From Mugil cephalus (Eukaryota > Chordata > Actinopteri > Mugiliformes > Mugilidae): 64,000 bases of DNA. Both the position numbers and the translations under genes were made by a program. The notes beneath the pieces are model-generated. The model ran no database searches and was not told the origin of the DNA. It saw only the letters and a program-made list of their open reading frames with translations. The DNA is taken from the NCBI RefSeq assembly GCF_022458985.1, contig NC_061786.1, forward strand, positions 19,412,974-19,476,973. The letters are read 5' to 3'. Positions 1-53,589 of this stretch are shown piece after piece; positions within the stretch are counted from its first letter, which is position 1; the number at the start of each line of letters is the position of its first letter.

Positions 1-8032
<8,032 letters not shown>

Positions 8033-8715
8033 CTCGGTCGGGACTTTCACCGGTCCGACACAGGGAGGGACTGCACCTGCTGTTAGCCTTTGGATTGTCA
8101 CAAGTCTGGCTCACTTAGTTCTTGCAAATTGAATTTGCTCTCCATCTAAATGTTGTTACCAAATTACGAGAAGACATCTGTTGTGATTATTTCATAATTC
8201 TGACATTTGTTTGTAATTTCCTTCTAGTTTGGTATCTAAAAACCCTCCATAAAAAGCATTTTGAAAATCGTTTTTGACCCCGATCTGGTTGTTGATGCAT
8301 TAGAAGATTCAGAGATTCTGGGTACGAACTGATGAGTGTTTTTAATCGCAGAACGGCATCGTCGCTTTCACAGAGCTTTACACACTTTTCTCAAGTTCAA
8401 GATTGTGCATTTAATGAAGTGCACTTCTGGAAAGCGTCATGAATGTAAAGCTTCACGTTTAGTTTTTTTGTTTTGTTTTCCATTGTTAAAAAACCCTGAC
8501 TTGCCATTAGTTTGTGACAGCATTTACAGTTACTTGGTTGTTTATCTGTGTAGCTCTCACTCATGTCCATGTGGTGGACAGATTCCCGTTTGGTTCCGAC
8601 CGCCCATCACACCCGATCACATCTGCAGAGAGATGTATCCCAGAAGTGGGGAAGCTGTTGTATAATATGAGCACTTCTTTGCATTTGCAAGAAATGGCGT
8701 CAGCACAATAATGTC

Positions 8716-8758
8716 TGACGTCATATCGTGACCTGTACAGTGAACTGTACTATAAAAG
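8716..8758 (+). promoter_or_regulatory. CRE - palindrome - TATA-like cluster
   Basis: Three motifs are packed in 43 bp: a perfect CRE palindrome TGACGTCA (8716-8723), a perfect 7-bp inverted repeat with 2-nt spacer GTACAGTGAACTGTAC (8735-8750), and TATAAAAG (8751-8758). The spacing is promoter-like, but no ORF or splice-consistent exon follows downstream, so a transcript is not shown. Confidence 0.35.
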
Positions 8759-8811
8759 AGAACGTCACTACTGCTTGAGTTGAAATTAAACACTGTCGGA
8801 AAGAAACAAGG

Positions 8812-8817
8812 AATAAA
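8812..8817 (+). terminator. map3k9: candidate polyadenylation signal of map3k9
   Basis: Canonical AATAAA about 780 bases downstream of the map3k9 stop codon. No transcript evidence is available; other, later signals cannot be excluded. Confidence 0.45.
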
Positions 8818-10023
8818 TCAAAGAACTCATCCATCCTTTATCTTTTTTTTTTTTTTTTTTTTTTTGTGAGGCTCTGTCAGTTGAGAACCGTTTCTCCCAA
8901 AAACTAAAAAGGGAACTCTGTAAATTGTCTGCCTCATAAATTATTCATCGGTGGGAAGAGTTTTTGTTTTTAGGTCATGTGAGCAACAAACTGCATGAGC
9001 CCTGGTGGCGTGTGGATGTTCACTCCTGATTGTTTATATTTGTACTGATTTATTTTGTTGTATTTATTGATTAATTTATTGGATGGTTTATTTTTATAAT
9101 TCATTTTATTTGCCTTGATTTTTTTGACACTTGTTATTGCGTTTCTCAGCATTTGCACAAATCATCTGGTTTCGTTGGTTTCCGTCCGCTTCGCTGCACA
9201 TCAAATTCAGGGAAAAGACCGAGTTTGGCTTTTATTAATCTGATGGGCATCTCTTGTTATTTTCTGTCACTTTAAAGACTGAGCAGTTAATCGAGTTATT
9301 GAGAAAATGACTGACAAATTGATCAAAAAATGTCAAATAAATAGGTTTTGCAGAGCCAAATGCATGTAAAAATGGTTGTACACATGATCCTGTGTCCATA
9401 TATTCAGTTCGTCAATATCAGATGAGGGTTGAATATTATTTTTAGATCATTTTCTGATTGTTTTAACTTGCTGCATAGTGCAATTTACAACATTATTGGA
9501 GGGAGAATTTACTCTGCTTCTGCCAGAGGTGAAATCCTGCCCAACAACTGTCAGCCCACCAGGTTTAAAAAGAAAATAACTACAAAACTTGTCTGAAAAT
9601 AATTTATTGAAGTACTGTCTGACTCGTCTTAATGCCTGGTTTTTCTCATTTTATTTTCAAATGTTAAGTGACCTCTGATATTTGGTCTGTCTATCCTAAG
9701 CGTGACCCGTCATACATGTAAATGTGAATGCTTTTTTCTCTGAGGACTGCGCAGAATGTGATCATACTCAATGTACAAACACAGTAATTTCAACTACCGG
9801 TGCTAGTTGATACGAAGCTGAGGTGTTATTATCTGTATGAAATGTTACCACGAATAAGCTGAACTTATGTTGCTACTGGACTTTGTTCAGGTTGGGAATA
9901 ATACTGTTACTGACTGACTTGTATTTGCACTGGAACACACTGATTTGAGTAAAAATCATACTAAACAATCCAGCTGGTTCGGCATTTCTTTTGTAAGGCT
10001 TTGGCCCACAGACCCACAGAGAT

Positions 10024-10632
10024 TTAACCTCCTGAGACCCGAGCTTTTATTCAGTAAGCATTTTTAATTTCTCAACGGTATTTCGGATTAATAGGACCTA
10101 AGATGTATAAAAAAACAAGCATCATCTTTGAACAGGGAGTAGTAGTTGTTGGAAAGAAAAAAAAAACAATGTCCTCATATGTGGACACTGGGATTATTTA
10201 ATTATTTATATTATAATAACATCACCCAATGTGTGACAAAATATAAAACTGTTTAATATCTGAACATGACTAAACAAAGACAGAACAATGAAGTCCCATC
10301 GTCCTCAAACGAGTACTTGCTAATTAGCAACGTTTTAGCTTGCTGCTATTGATAAAATTTGTTAAATTTGCACGTCATATCAAACTAGAAATGTTAATAA
10401 GAATAAATAAGTTATGATGTTTTCTCCCTCGTCCACTTCTGTCTCATGATCGTAGGTAGAATGAATCCGCTATTTTGTTTTTACACTGACAAGTGTATTG
10501 ACCCATTACCACCACTAGATGGCAGACTAGAGCGTCCACTAATGAGGACAATGGGTTTAAATGAAGCAGAATAAGCTGCGATAAAACCTAAAACTCAATG
10601 GCCCAATATGAGGACGGGTCACGGGATGTTAA
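10024..10632 (+). mobile_element. TTAA-flanked piggyBac-like MITE, copy 1
   Basis: A 601-bp element (10028-10628) flanked by TTAA at 10024-10027 and 10629-10632. Its left end CCTCCTGAGACCCGAG and the reverse complement of its right end (CATCCCGTGACCCGTCC) form imperfect terminal inverted repeats. Internal landmarks: AAGCATCATCTTTGAAC, TGTGGACACTGGGATTATTT and AAATGAAGCAGAATAAGCTG. All recur in reverse orientation at 54293-54762. There is no transposase ORF. TTAA duplication plus CC-starting ends is typical of piggyBac-type non-autonomous elements, but the superfamily is an inference. Confidence 0.75.
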
Positions 10633-10986
10633 AGGCATCCGTGTCATATTTAAATCCTGATTTGAAGCCAGGAATATATTCAGCAAAGATTTAAATATGT
10701 TTTTACAATCCTCAAGCGGTTTCCTAGCCATCTAGTTTTCTAAAAATTAATGTTTCAGTTGCAGACATCTAATGAGAAAAAATAATTTAAGTTAGCAACT
10801 GTGCCCTGCCAGTTTCCAGCAGGCTGCCATCTTGGATTGTAAGACTGCAACTGAAACTAGGAAAACATCATTTAATTTTATTTATATATTTTTAAAAAAA
10901 GGGGGATTTCAAACATTGCAAGTGATCTTCATTAAAAATGGACAGTTGCTGTTGTTAACTGTGGCTTGACTGGAGCGAGTGCTACC

Positions 10987-11724
10987 ACATGATGGCAATA
11001 AACTGGAGGCACAGTTAGCTGCTCACTAAGTGATCTTAATACAACATTTCAAAGTTAGCCAATTAAATAATAGAGCATTAACATACGATTCAGATGTAAT
11101 GAATGCTAGCAGATGAGGGGCACATATTACAGGCAAAGTTGGCGGTTCGCTAGCTAGTGGACTTTAATAAGCTGTGATTCAGGTGCATCTAATGCCAACA
11201 TGTAAAGACATAAACCGGAGACAAAAATTTGCCACTGATTAGCTTGTGAGCTTAATAGAGTGGTTAAAAGCTGGAAAATCTGTGATTCAACTGTAACAAA
11301 TGCTAATACACAAATGGTATAAACAACCAACTTTAGCAGCTAACTATCTAGTTGAACTTAATAGAGAATTTAAAAAGCTCAACAGTTGTGATAAACTGAA
11401 CAAAAAACAAAATAGTTGATTGATAGCCTTTGACTTTAAAGCTACAGAGCTGTAATACACATGCATGTGGGGTATGTGAGACAGAATTTGGAGACAAAGT
11501 TGGCTGCTAACTAGCTAACAAACAAAGTTAATAGAGCATTTAAATAACTAGACAGCTGTGAAAGCTGTCAGATATAACTAATAGTAACACATGAGGGGTA
11601 CAATTTAGAATCCAATAGCTAGCTAACTAATAAACGTTGTAGACCATTTAAAAAGCTTAAGAGCTGTGATCCAGGTGTGACTAATGTTAGCATGTGAGTT
11701 GCACAAACTGGAGATGTAACTAGA
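10987..11724 (+). repeat. degenerate tandem array, period about 100-115 bp
   Basis: Roughly six diverged copies of a unit built from four blocks in order: AGCTGTGATTCAGGTGTAAC, then TAATGCTAGCACATGAGGGG, then GGAGACAAAGTTGGCTGCTA with repeated CTAGCTAACTA, then TTAATAGAGCATTTAAA. Recognisable copies start near 11078, 11166, 11281, 11388 (interrupted), 11559 and 11662. The copies differ from one another, so the array is old. Confidence 0.65.
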
Positions 11725-11963
11725 GGTGTAACTAATCTATAAATTACAGAGACCAAACGTACATAAAAAAGAGGGGTATTGTTTTCCATCTCAGTTTAAA
11801 TGGTGGTAATATTACATACTGGTTCAACCTTTTACTCCTTAATTAACCAGCTTTGATTACACATCAGCTTTTCCCCAATAACTAATTTGATCTTATAAGG
11901 AAAACAAAAATGAAAAAATCCATTGCTGCAGTACGACAAAAACTATTTCAACCAATAGACAAG

Positions 11964-11969
11964 TTTATT
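11964..11969 (-). terminator. ttc9: possible polyadenylation signal of ttc9
   Basis: TTTATT on the plus strand reads AATAAA on the minus strand, about 820 bases past the ttc9 stop. It is one of the first canonical signals seen in that direction. Weak evidence only. Confidence 0.3.
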
Positions 11970-12788
11970 ACACCCATACTTTTACAGTAAACATATGGTA
12001 TTTGCAGATACAGTGAATGCTGTAAATGAAGTGCTTCGTTTTGGCATTAATAAACACACATAGCTTGCCTCTCCATTATATTTTCTTGTGACTTTATAAA
12101 GTTAGCCTATTTACATTTCGTGATATGTCTCTTAAGTTCATACTACAATTACCAACCATGTGCTCTTGTTGCCCTCGTCAATGCATTTTTGAGTAAAGAC
12201 ACCCACTTACTGAAAGCACCTCGATTTCAGATATAATCAAGAGTATAAAAAATTGTGACTTTTGTCATAATTTCAAAATCAAAGTATGGCGACAGAAGTG
12301 TAGGAGGTTGTTACTCGCTTGCTCCATGGCATTCAAAAGACATCTTGTGCGAGGGCAGGTGCTAGTTTACAGTTACACTCGCCTGCAGACATGCTGGATT
12401 CACTCAGTGCGCCTTGTTGCTCCTGTCTCTATCACAAGTGTTGGCCTGTATGTGCAATGTTTGGACTGGCAGTGCATCACTTTGTAATCTTTAAAACATC
12501 CTCTGGATTGATTTATACTAAATAAGTTTGGTGGTTTCGAGACAGAAACTTAATTTCTGGTACGATAAAAAATAATAATAATTAAAAAAACAATAAAATA
12601 AATAAAACACACTTCAAGCACACAACAGTGAAGTTCAATCACGTAACTGGCAACCGGATGCTGTGCAAGGCAAAAGCAAACAAACATCGTTTCACACCAC
12701 GGCCCCTGACTCATGGTGTTTAAGGTCTGGGTGGCACACAGCAGGGCTGAAATTTATGACGAGTGAGAAGGCATGAGACAGACAGTGC

Positions 12789-14831
<2,043 letters not shown>

Positions 14832-16293
14832 TTTCGACGTTATTATATAATAGCTGCCCTAACGCCCGGCTGTAAATTAGCTGGGGATTTCGAGGGGTTT
14901 TTTTCTTTTTTCTTTTTCTCACTGCATCCTCTCGGAATCTGGTCGCGTATTCGCCCTGTCAGTGTCGCAGCTACGTCTTCTCTGTGCGCAACCCTGTGAG
15001 ATGCGCGCTCCTTCGTTGCATCCAGTTCTCGTATTTTTCAGCCTCGGACGAGCCGATTGGTCCATAAATACAAGGCCAGTGGTCCCGTGGGGGGCCGCCA
15101 GCAGGAAGAGAAGGTCTGATTTCATTATCAGTTTGTCAGGACATCATTTCATCATCAGCTGCAACCTGGACTGAAAGAAAACAGAATGAAAACAGAATCA
15201 TATGTTTGAAAATGTATAAAAACTCATATTGTAAAACTATCACAGACCAAATTCCATGAACATCTTGGATTGTTTTGCGTAAAGGCTTAACGACATGATA
15301 TGCCATTAATAATGACAGTTCATTTGGAAATTTAATTCTTTTCTTTTTAATTAAATGAGCCCTTTATGAGAGTGAACATGATTCCCGTCCTTCCTCTTCA
15401 ATATTTCTCTCAGTCATTCTTATCTCAGACTGGAGGAATGCAGCCATCCCTACGCAGATGAATCAGATAAAGATCATCCATCTCGTCCTCCTCTCTCGCC
15501 TGATGCAGCCTCGCTTTTTTTTGCGCAGCCACTTTAAGCAGACTCAGATGGACAGATGCAGCCCATAATGACAGGCAATGATGTCATTCAAACCGGGGTT
15601 TGTGCGGGGTAACTTTGTTATGAATCTCTCTCTCTGTCTGTCTGAGCAGGTGGGGAATAAGGTCGTCACGTTTTTTTTTCTTCTCCTCGCTGGCACAAGA
15701 GCTTCTCATTTTGACATTTCATCAACAGCAATGGGTGTGTGTACATCCATCTGTCCTGTCACCCTGGCAGGGCACTGAACTCAGCTGTCTGGGTGTGTCT
15801 CTGGAATTTCATCTCTCCGGAGCAAATGTTCCAGATCACATATAAAACCCATAACAGCTAGCGTACTAAATAAGCTATGTCTGAAATGCTTAAACTGAAG
15901 TCTGGCAGTATAATCAGTTGCCTTTAACTGAGATCTCCAGCAGATGTCAACAAGTATACAAGCACACACAACAAAATACTTCTCTCTCTCCAATACATAA
16001 ATATTAACACTTTGTTAACTGTTTGTATGGATATAGGGATAGAATATTACCAGATTAGTCTATAATTTTCAATAGTAGTAACATTTTGTATTATCTTGTT
16101 TGAAGAATAAAAATAAAACAATATGCTAGCAAAATTAACACGTATTATATTTCTTCTATGTCTGCGTCTTCTGTCTTACTAAAATATATTTACTCCACTT
16201 CATTCCAATTAAACTGATAAGCGCGACGTCATCAAACTGTGACCTAAACGATCCCGGTGAAACGTAATCTTTGTGGGACCGTTTGTTTACATC
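14832..16293. other. divergent intergenic region ttc9 / med6
   Basis: 1.46 kb between the start codons of ttc9 (minus) and med6 (plus). On the ttc9 side, a CCAAT box on the minus strand (ATTGG at about 15056-15060) lies about 225 bases upstream of the ATG. On the med6 side, a CRE-like GACGTCA lies near 16226 and no TATA box is obvious. The middle part shows no gene; the ORF at 15578-15778 has no recognisable features. Confidence 0.6.
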
Positions 16294-19200
16294 ATGGCGT
16301 CGGTGGATTTCAGAGGTAGCTTTAAACATCCGTTTTTATTTTTTATGTTATTTAGAAAGTCGTTTTCAGTTAGTCAGCTAGCAGTGGCAGTTTATAACGA
16401 CTCGAAATACTGTTTAAAATTGCCGTGGCCACTTTACAAATATATTTCTTGGCGCTAGAGGCTAACGTTGGCTTCGGTTAGCATTTCCTCCGCTTTGATT
16501 AGCATGTCGGCTAACATGGCTAACGGCGGCTAGCTACGAGGTATCAATTAAAAAGGCGGAATTTAAAAGTCACATATAAGTTCTTGCATGGTAAACGTTA
16601 TGTACGTTGATTTATGGGACGCTACGCTACGATCACTGCCCCTTAGTGTTGGTTAAACTGCATTTTTTGTTTGTCAAACTAAGGTTATTTTCTTTGGTGA
16701 ATTGATTGATAGTAACGTTACACGCAATTCCCAGTTCATTTGGTACACTAGAAAAAAAAAGAATTTGTTTTAAATAACTGAGAGTGTTGTTAACTGGACT
16801 GATTTGTAGTACTATTTAGTGGTGTACCAACATGTGTTCCTATTATGTTGACAACCTCGTTGTAGTCAGTGGGCTAGGCTAAATAATACACACACTCAAA
16901 GACTGTTTAACAGCACCGCAAACTACATCCTCCGAAATGACAAGACAGTTTAATTATCACTATTCTGTTCAAACATGAACTGAACATTATGACAGCCGTG
17001 AAGAGAGATTCATTTCAGGGTGGTTGAATTAGAATGAGCTAGTTTTCTCTGGTGTAACCAATGAGAAGGCAAATTAAATGTTAAATTGGCAGCACTCACT
17101 CGCTCTACTGTTTCTAGATGAACAGTCACGTCTTGTATTGAAAGCACTTCTATTTCATGGACTTCAATTAGATACAGTAGAACATAATGCTAGTATAAAA
17201 TTAAAAAGACAACCAGCTTTGCAGAGTAAAGTACAAAACCCAGACCTAAACTGAATCAGAATCAGAACTGTATTTATTGACCTGTAGGATCTTACATAGA
17301 AAGAATTTGTCCACTGTTTGGTGCAATAAGCATAAACATAATGCTAAGAAATGTTTAACTATTGGTTCACTAGAGGCTTACTCATTTTGTGGATCGCTGG
17401 AAGGAAAGTCAGTTTATTTTATAGTTTATTTTTTTTATTTTTTTTTTCCTTTTAGTTTTTAAACCACAGCTGGACGTTGAAACCACGGGGTGCGATGTTA
17501 TTATGCTATATGTGTTTTAATCTCCTGACAACGTGCTTCACTTCGCTATATCTCAGTGCTGCTTATCAGTTCATGTTGTAACCAAATATGCTGAATTTGC
17601 AGACAACCTTCTCGGAATATCCTGGGTGGACAGTGGTTGGGTACCGATTCTTAATCCTGGAAATGTCCTGGACTACTTCTCCGAGAGAAGCAACCCCTTC
17701 TACGACCGAACCTGTAATAATGAGGTAGTGAAGATGCAGCGGCTCACTCTGGACCATCTGAAGTAAGTTCAAATTGCACAGAAAGTTACAAATTTGTGAA
17801 AATTCACATTCATCTGAAAGACTAAAACTTGGATTCAAGAAAAAAAACTAAACAGAGGTTATAAGGTCTGAAATATGACATTTTTACCACTTTGTGGTTT
17901 GTGGTCATGAGAGTGACATTTGTAAAAACCAATAGAAAACACTGTGTGTCTTGTTTACTTTCAGTCAGATGGTGGGAGTGGAGTACATTCTTCTTCATGC
18001 TCAGGAGCCAATTCTTTACATAATCCGTAAACAACAGAGACAGTCACCAACACAAGGTGAGCAACATAAATAGGATTCAATTGACAATGAAAGTGTTGTA
18101 CGATGGTTAATGGCGGATATGTGATTCTTAATTCATGAGAAAATGCCTGGCATTTAAGACGTCATTTGGATATCAACTTCTGTCTGTTCTTTCTCTAGTG
18201 ATCCCATTGGCTGACTACTACATCATAGCAGGAGTGGTGTATCAGGCCCCAGACCTGGGAACAGTCATCAGCTCCAGAGCGGTAAATATTTGTTACAGAG
18301 CTTTTTTCATGTGTGAATGTTCTGAGTGATTAATATGAATTGTATCTGTTTTAGCTCTCTGCAGTCCATGGGATCCAGTCTGCTTTTGATGAAGCCATGT
18401 CATACTGCCGCTATCATCCATCAAAGGGATACTGGTGGCACTTCAAGGACCAGGAGGAGAGAGGTTAGGCATTTGGTGTCGATATTTAAGATGATGTTCT
18501 TGTTAACTTTGAGTAACTCCTGCAACAAGACCATGATTGTTCCAGCCAGAGCTGTGGTACAGAATAAATAGAATATTAACTTCAAGTTTAACATGATGAC
18601 TTTGGCAAAAGCTTATTAACAGAAACTCTTTTCTTACAGAAAAAGTCAAGCCCAAGTCTAAAAAGAAGGAAGAGCCTAGTTCTCTGTTTCAGAGGCATCG
18701 TGTCGACACGCTCCTTCTGGACCTCAGGTCAAAATTTCCACCAACCTTCTATCAGGTACATTTCATACTCATTAATGCAATTTCTTCCAAGTCTTGATTT
18801 TAATAATAAAAAAAGTTATTGTACTGTTTATTGAAATAAACTATTTATTTCTGCTCTTTCAGCCTAAACCTGGCGAGAAGCCTATTCCAGGTATGATCTC
18901 TGAAGAGTTGCATTATATAGAGTCTAAAGTCACTTACTATGGTCCGTCTTTCAGGATGAATGAATTTTGTTAATTGTTAAACATTTTGTAATTTGTAGTT
19001 ATTTTTTGTGCATGTGTGGAAATATCACACTTTACTCAGTTTATGTTTAGAACTACTGTAATAGTGTGTTTCATTTCAGAATTTAAAGTAACGCTCTTTT
19101 TGATTCGAACATTTAAAGTGTAAGACAATATATTTTCATGTGAAGCAGAGAGTGTGTGTGAGCCCTGTGTGTTTCTCTAACTCTATGCCCTTGTATCGTA

Positions 19201-19332
19201 GTTGAGGTGAAGAAAGAGCCTGAACCTCCCACAGAAACTCTGAAACAAGAGGAGAGGGAACCGGCCGCAAAGTCCTCCGCCCCAGCTCCACCAAGTAAAC
19301 CTCCACCTGAGAAGAGAGCCCGGCTACAGTGA
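16294..19332 (+). CDS. med6: Mediator complex subunit 6
   Basis: Head-module subunit of the Mediator coactivator that bridges transcription factors and RNA polymerase II in the nucleus. Eight exons: 16294-16315, 17603-17762, 17965-18056, 18199-18281, 18355-18463, 18640-18755, 18863-18890, 19202-19332 (TGA 19330-19332). All are GT-AG and in phase, giving 246 residues, the same length as I recall for human MED6. Diagnostic segments: [70 protein letters not shown] and [20 protein letters not shown]. The C-terminus is a Lys/Glu/Pro-rich tail ending EKRARLQ. Exon 1 encodes only seven residues plus one base (MASVDFR). The gene starts 1.46 kb from divergent ttc9 and ends 1.9 kb before pcnx1. Confidence 0.96.
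17252..17345. repeat. dispersed-repeat fragment in med6 intron 1
   Basis: CTGAATCAGAATCAGAACTG followed by TATTTATTGACC and AAAGAATTTGTCC resembles a repeat tail common in fish genomes ('AATCAGAATCAGAA...TTTATTG...GGAATTTGTC'). Recognised from memory; boundaries are approximate. Confidence 0.4.
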
Positions 19333-19822
19333 CGGCCGTAACGCTCGGAGAAGATGGAACGGTGCAGTGAAAAGTCCTGCAGCAGTAACACGAAGAACCA
19401 CTCGAGACGACGGGGAGTATTTCTGTTTCCTTCCCAAATCTGCAAGATCGTCTGCCGCTCTGCTCGTCTGCTCGGTTTACAGAGTGCTAAGAATGAACTG
19501 GCACAAAAAGTGTCCCTCGCTTGTCTCGCTGCCAGGACTACTTTTACTCTGCAACCGTAGTCATTTATACTTGATAGGCTTGGCACCATGGATGCTTCAG
19601 ACACGTGTTCTACAAACATGGGTCGACCGCTCGATGTCAGCAGCTATTTCGCAGTGGATGAGGTTTTTTTGATGATGAGCTGACCTCAGCGGTGGTGTCA
19701 TCTTACTGTTGACATCAGCGTAACGTTCATGAGGACCGTTTGACTGTCTGCTTAACAGGGAGATGGTTTCTCATCAGGAAAGCAAACATTTCACTAGAAT
19801 GACTCACATCTGTTTTTTTTGT

Positions 19823-19828
19823 ATTAAA
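19823..19828 (+). terminator. med6: candidate polyadenylation signal of med6
   Basis: ATTAAA variant about 490 bases after the med6 stop, preceded by a T-rich stretch and followed by TTGTGTTTTCTGTTGTTG, a plausible GU-rich downstream element. Confidence 0.5.
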
Positions 19829-20430
19829 ACATTATTAGTTACTGTATCCTGACAGTCTTGTGTTTTCTGTTGTTGCAATTTTATCAAGAACTCATACTTC
19901 AAAGCATTTATTATATATAATGTGACATTTTATCATTGCCACTTGTACTTATTTACTACATTACACATGAGTTGACTGTAGTTTTTTCTCAATCCAATGT
20001 GTCTGAGAACTGGAGTTGCTGCTTAGTAAATACTTTGATATTTTACAAAAAAAAAAAAAGAAGCAAGAGTACAAAATATGTAGTTCAAATAGTTTCCTGC
20101 CCTTGAATAATGCCATCACCCTGGAGAATTTTACTGAGTTTATTGTGAGGTGTGGGGACCACCTAATCCAACTAGCAAACGGTATGGCACATATATTAAA
20201 AGCAACTCCAACTGGATCAATAACAACACGTCAAAAAAGATTGCAATAGGGCTCATTAGATTAGTTTAGATTCACTGTTGTGCTGATTCACTGAGTGCAG
20301 ATACAAAGGCAATAAAATACAGTTCATCTAACCCGAGCTGCAGAGAAGATGCTTTTCACAGAACGTGCACGTATGTACAGAATTGCCAAAAGATGTAGTT
20401 ATTTGCTAGTCCATGGGTACACTTGTGGGA

Positions 20431-20515
20431 CGATCCTATCCCAGCTGCCATTGGGCGAGAGGCGGGGTACACCCTGGATAGTCTATCACATGGCTAACAC
20501 TGAGAAACATATATA
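20431..20515. repeat. dispersed-repeat fragment
   Basis: Contains CCCAGCTGCCATTGGGCGAG then AGGCGGGGTACACCCTGGAT and a 'GTCTATCACATGGCTAACAC' block. This order is a widespread fish repeat tail ('GGGCGAGAGGCGGGGTACACCCTGGACAGG...'). The family name is not assigned. Confidence 0.5.
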
Positions 20516-21077
20516 CTGTTAATAGTATATAGTAAGAAAGGATGATTATTCTGGAAGGTGTAGTTTATGGTGGCGCTATTAAACATGATTTAATCATTTA
20601 TTCAAAGGAATAAAATGTTTCTGTTATTTAGTCCAACCCATTGACTAAAATCTTTCTTTCTTTGATAATACTAGAAACCTGTTAGTACAACAACAATACA
20701 AATCAATGCTACTATTGAAAATTTTCTATGTGGACATACCGCCTCTGACCGGCAGGTGTCGCCATTTAGCCATATTTTGGCCCTTTCCTAATTGCCCAAA
20801 ATTGGATATTAATTCCTGCATCTGTGGTTTTTTGACATCAGCATGTGGAGTCGAGTTCGGGTCTGACTAGGGTATTAGTCACATGGGAAACAGGAAACTG
20901 TAACAGCGCAGAGCATGTATATCTATATTTTGGGGGGGTTGGATATCTGCTTTAGACAGTTGCTGCTTCCATGGCTGCTGCGTAGCGATGCCACGAAGAA
21001 GAAGTTCCTCGCAGGGCGTGGTGGGATAGGAGTCTCCTCAGTGGAGGACTGAAACAGTGCCCCAGCTGGCTGGCTAG

Positions 21078-52405
<31,328 letters not shown>

Positions 52406-52420
52406 GAGACAAGCGAGCAC

Positions 52421-52459
52421 AGACACACACACACACACACACATCACACACACACACAC
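52421..52459. repeat. (AC)n microsatellite
   Basis: CA dinucleotide run starting 16 bases after the pcnx1 stop codon, interrupted by one ATC. Confidence 0.85.
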
Positions 52460-53106
52460 TTTCAAGCTTGTGCAAAGACGAAGCCAGGCGTTCCTGACTT
52501 TGAGCAGGATGCAAGAGCCTGCAGACAAACCCCCCCCCCCTCGTTCCTTTATCTCTGAGGGGGAAAGGAAGCCAGGGAAAAAGTGCAAGCACAGGTAGAG
52601 GTCTACATTTATCCAACATGCTTTACTGCATCGACACACATCCACAGTATCTGCCTTGCTTTTGCATCTCAGAAAATGCTGCATGACAGTAAAACAACCC
52701 TTAAGTTTAATTCTTGCTACTGGTAATTAATTTTCTATGCATTTCACCGACGATTTTCTTGGAAATACTGACAGAGCTGAGTGTACGGAGCGCGTGGAGA
52801 TTTTTCTTCTGTGTTGTTCGTCTTTTAAATGATTTGCCAAATAAATCTATTGAATATCTGCCATGGTTTCATACACGTGAGAACTTTTTATTTTTATTTT
52901 ATTTCATTTTTTATTTTTTTTTTTTTTTTTTTCCTCCCGCTGCCAAGACTGCAGAGAAAGCTGCTGCGCGGAGACTCGACGATTCTCCGCTCACCTGACT
53001 CTGCTTCGTTGTTGTTGTCATTCCTCGTTCGGATTACTTTTGAAATTTGCAAGATTAATTTGCGCAAAGGAAGAAAAAAAAAAAGAGAGAACTTGCACTA
53101 TAATCC

Positions 53107-53144
<38 letters not shown>

Positions 53145-53583
53145 GTGATGCACTACAATCTTTAGATAATGTCACGTTTTATTTATTACAGACTCTGAAT
53201 GGCCATGGTTACCGATGCCTTGGGAATGAAAAAAAAAATGCAATCATCATTCTTTTTTCAGCCATTTTTATTTGAATATTTTATGTTTGATAAACTTGAA
53301 AATAACTTTTTACTGTATATGATTATATCTCTCTTTCTATATATAAATATATATATATATTTACACAAATATATATATATATATAATGTCAATGTATAAA
53401 AGATTTTGTTTTCAATATTTATTACTGTGAACATGGTATTTACACTTTATTACATCTTTTATTTTTCCTTTTTTCTTTTTGGGACAAAGGTTAATGTATT
53501 AAGGACCATTGGTTGAAAACAAGATGCCGCATTTTTTGATGGACTGTTTCACTATTTAACTTAATTCTTTTTCTATATGGAGA

Positions 53584-53589
53584 AATAAA
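53584..53589 (+). terminator. pcnx1: candidate polyadenylation signal of pcnx1
   Basis: AATAAA followed by AGTTTGATTTATTGCTGT, a plausible U/GU-rich downstream element, 1.18 kb after the stop. Confidence 0.6.

Larger units (their letters stand above)
8033..8840 (+). other. map3k9: map3k9 3' UTR and 3' flank
   Basis: Non-coding sequence downstream of the map3k9 stop. A canonical AATAAA at 8812-8817 is a candidate polyadenylation signal, about 780 bases after the stop. A T-tract of about 25 bases follows at 8843. Just upstream of the signal lies the CRE/TATA-like cluster described separately, so part of this stretch may be promoter rather than UTR. Confidence 0.5.
8841..12788. other. intergenic region map3k9-ttc9
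   Basis: About 3.9 kb of AT-rich sequence between two genes whose 3' ends converge. It holds a T-tract (8843 onward), a TTAA-flanked MITE (10028-10628) and a degenerate tandem array (10987-11724). The short ORFs here (8970-9158 minus, 12319-12525 plus) have no recognisable features. The right end probably includes the ttc9 3' UTR. Confidence 0.65.

Noticed and set aside
8735..8750. Steroid-receptor response element
   Set aside because: GTACAGTGAACTGTAC is palindromic, but its half-site spacing does not match the 3-nt spacing of GRE/ARE elements.
52829..53275. 148-aa plus-strand ORF in the pcnx1 3' UTR
   Set aside because: Made of Phe and Lys runs from poly-T and poly-A tracts; low complexity and inside a UTR.
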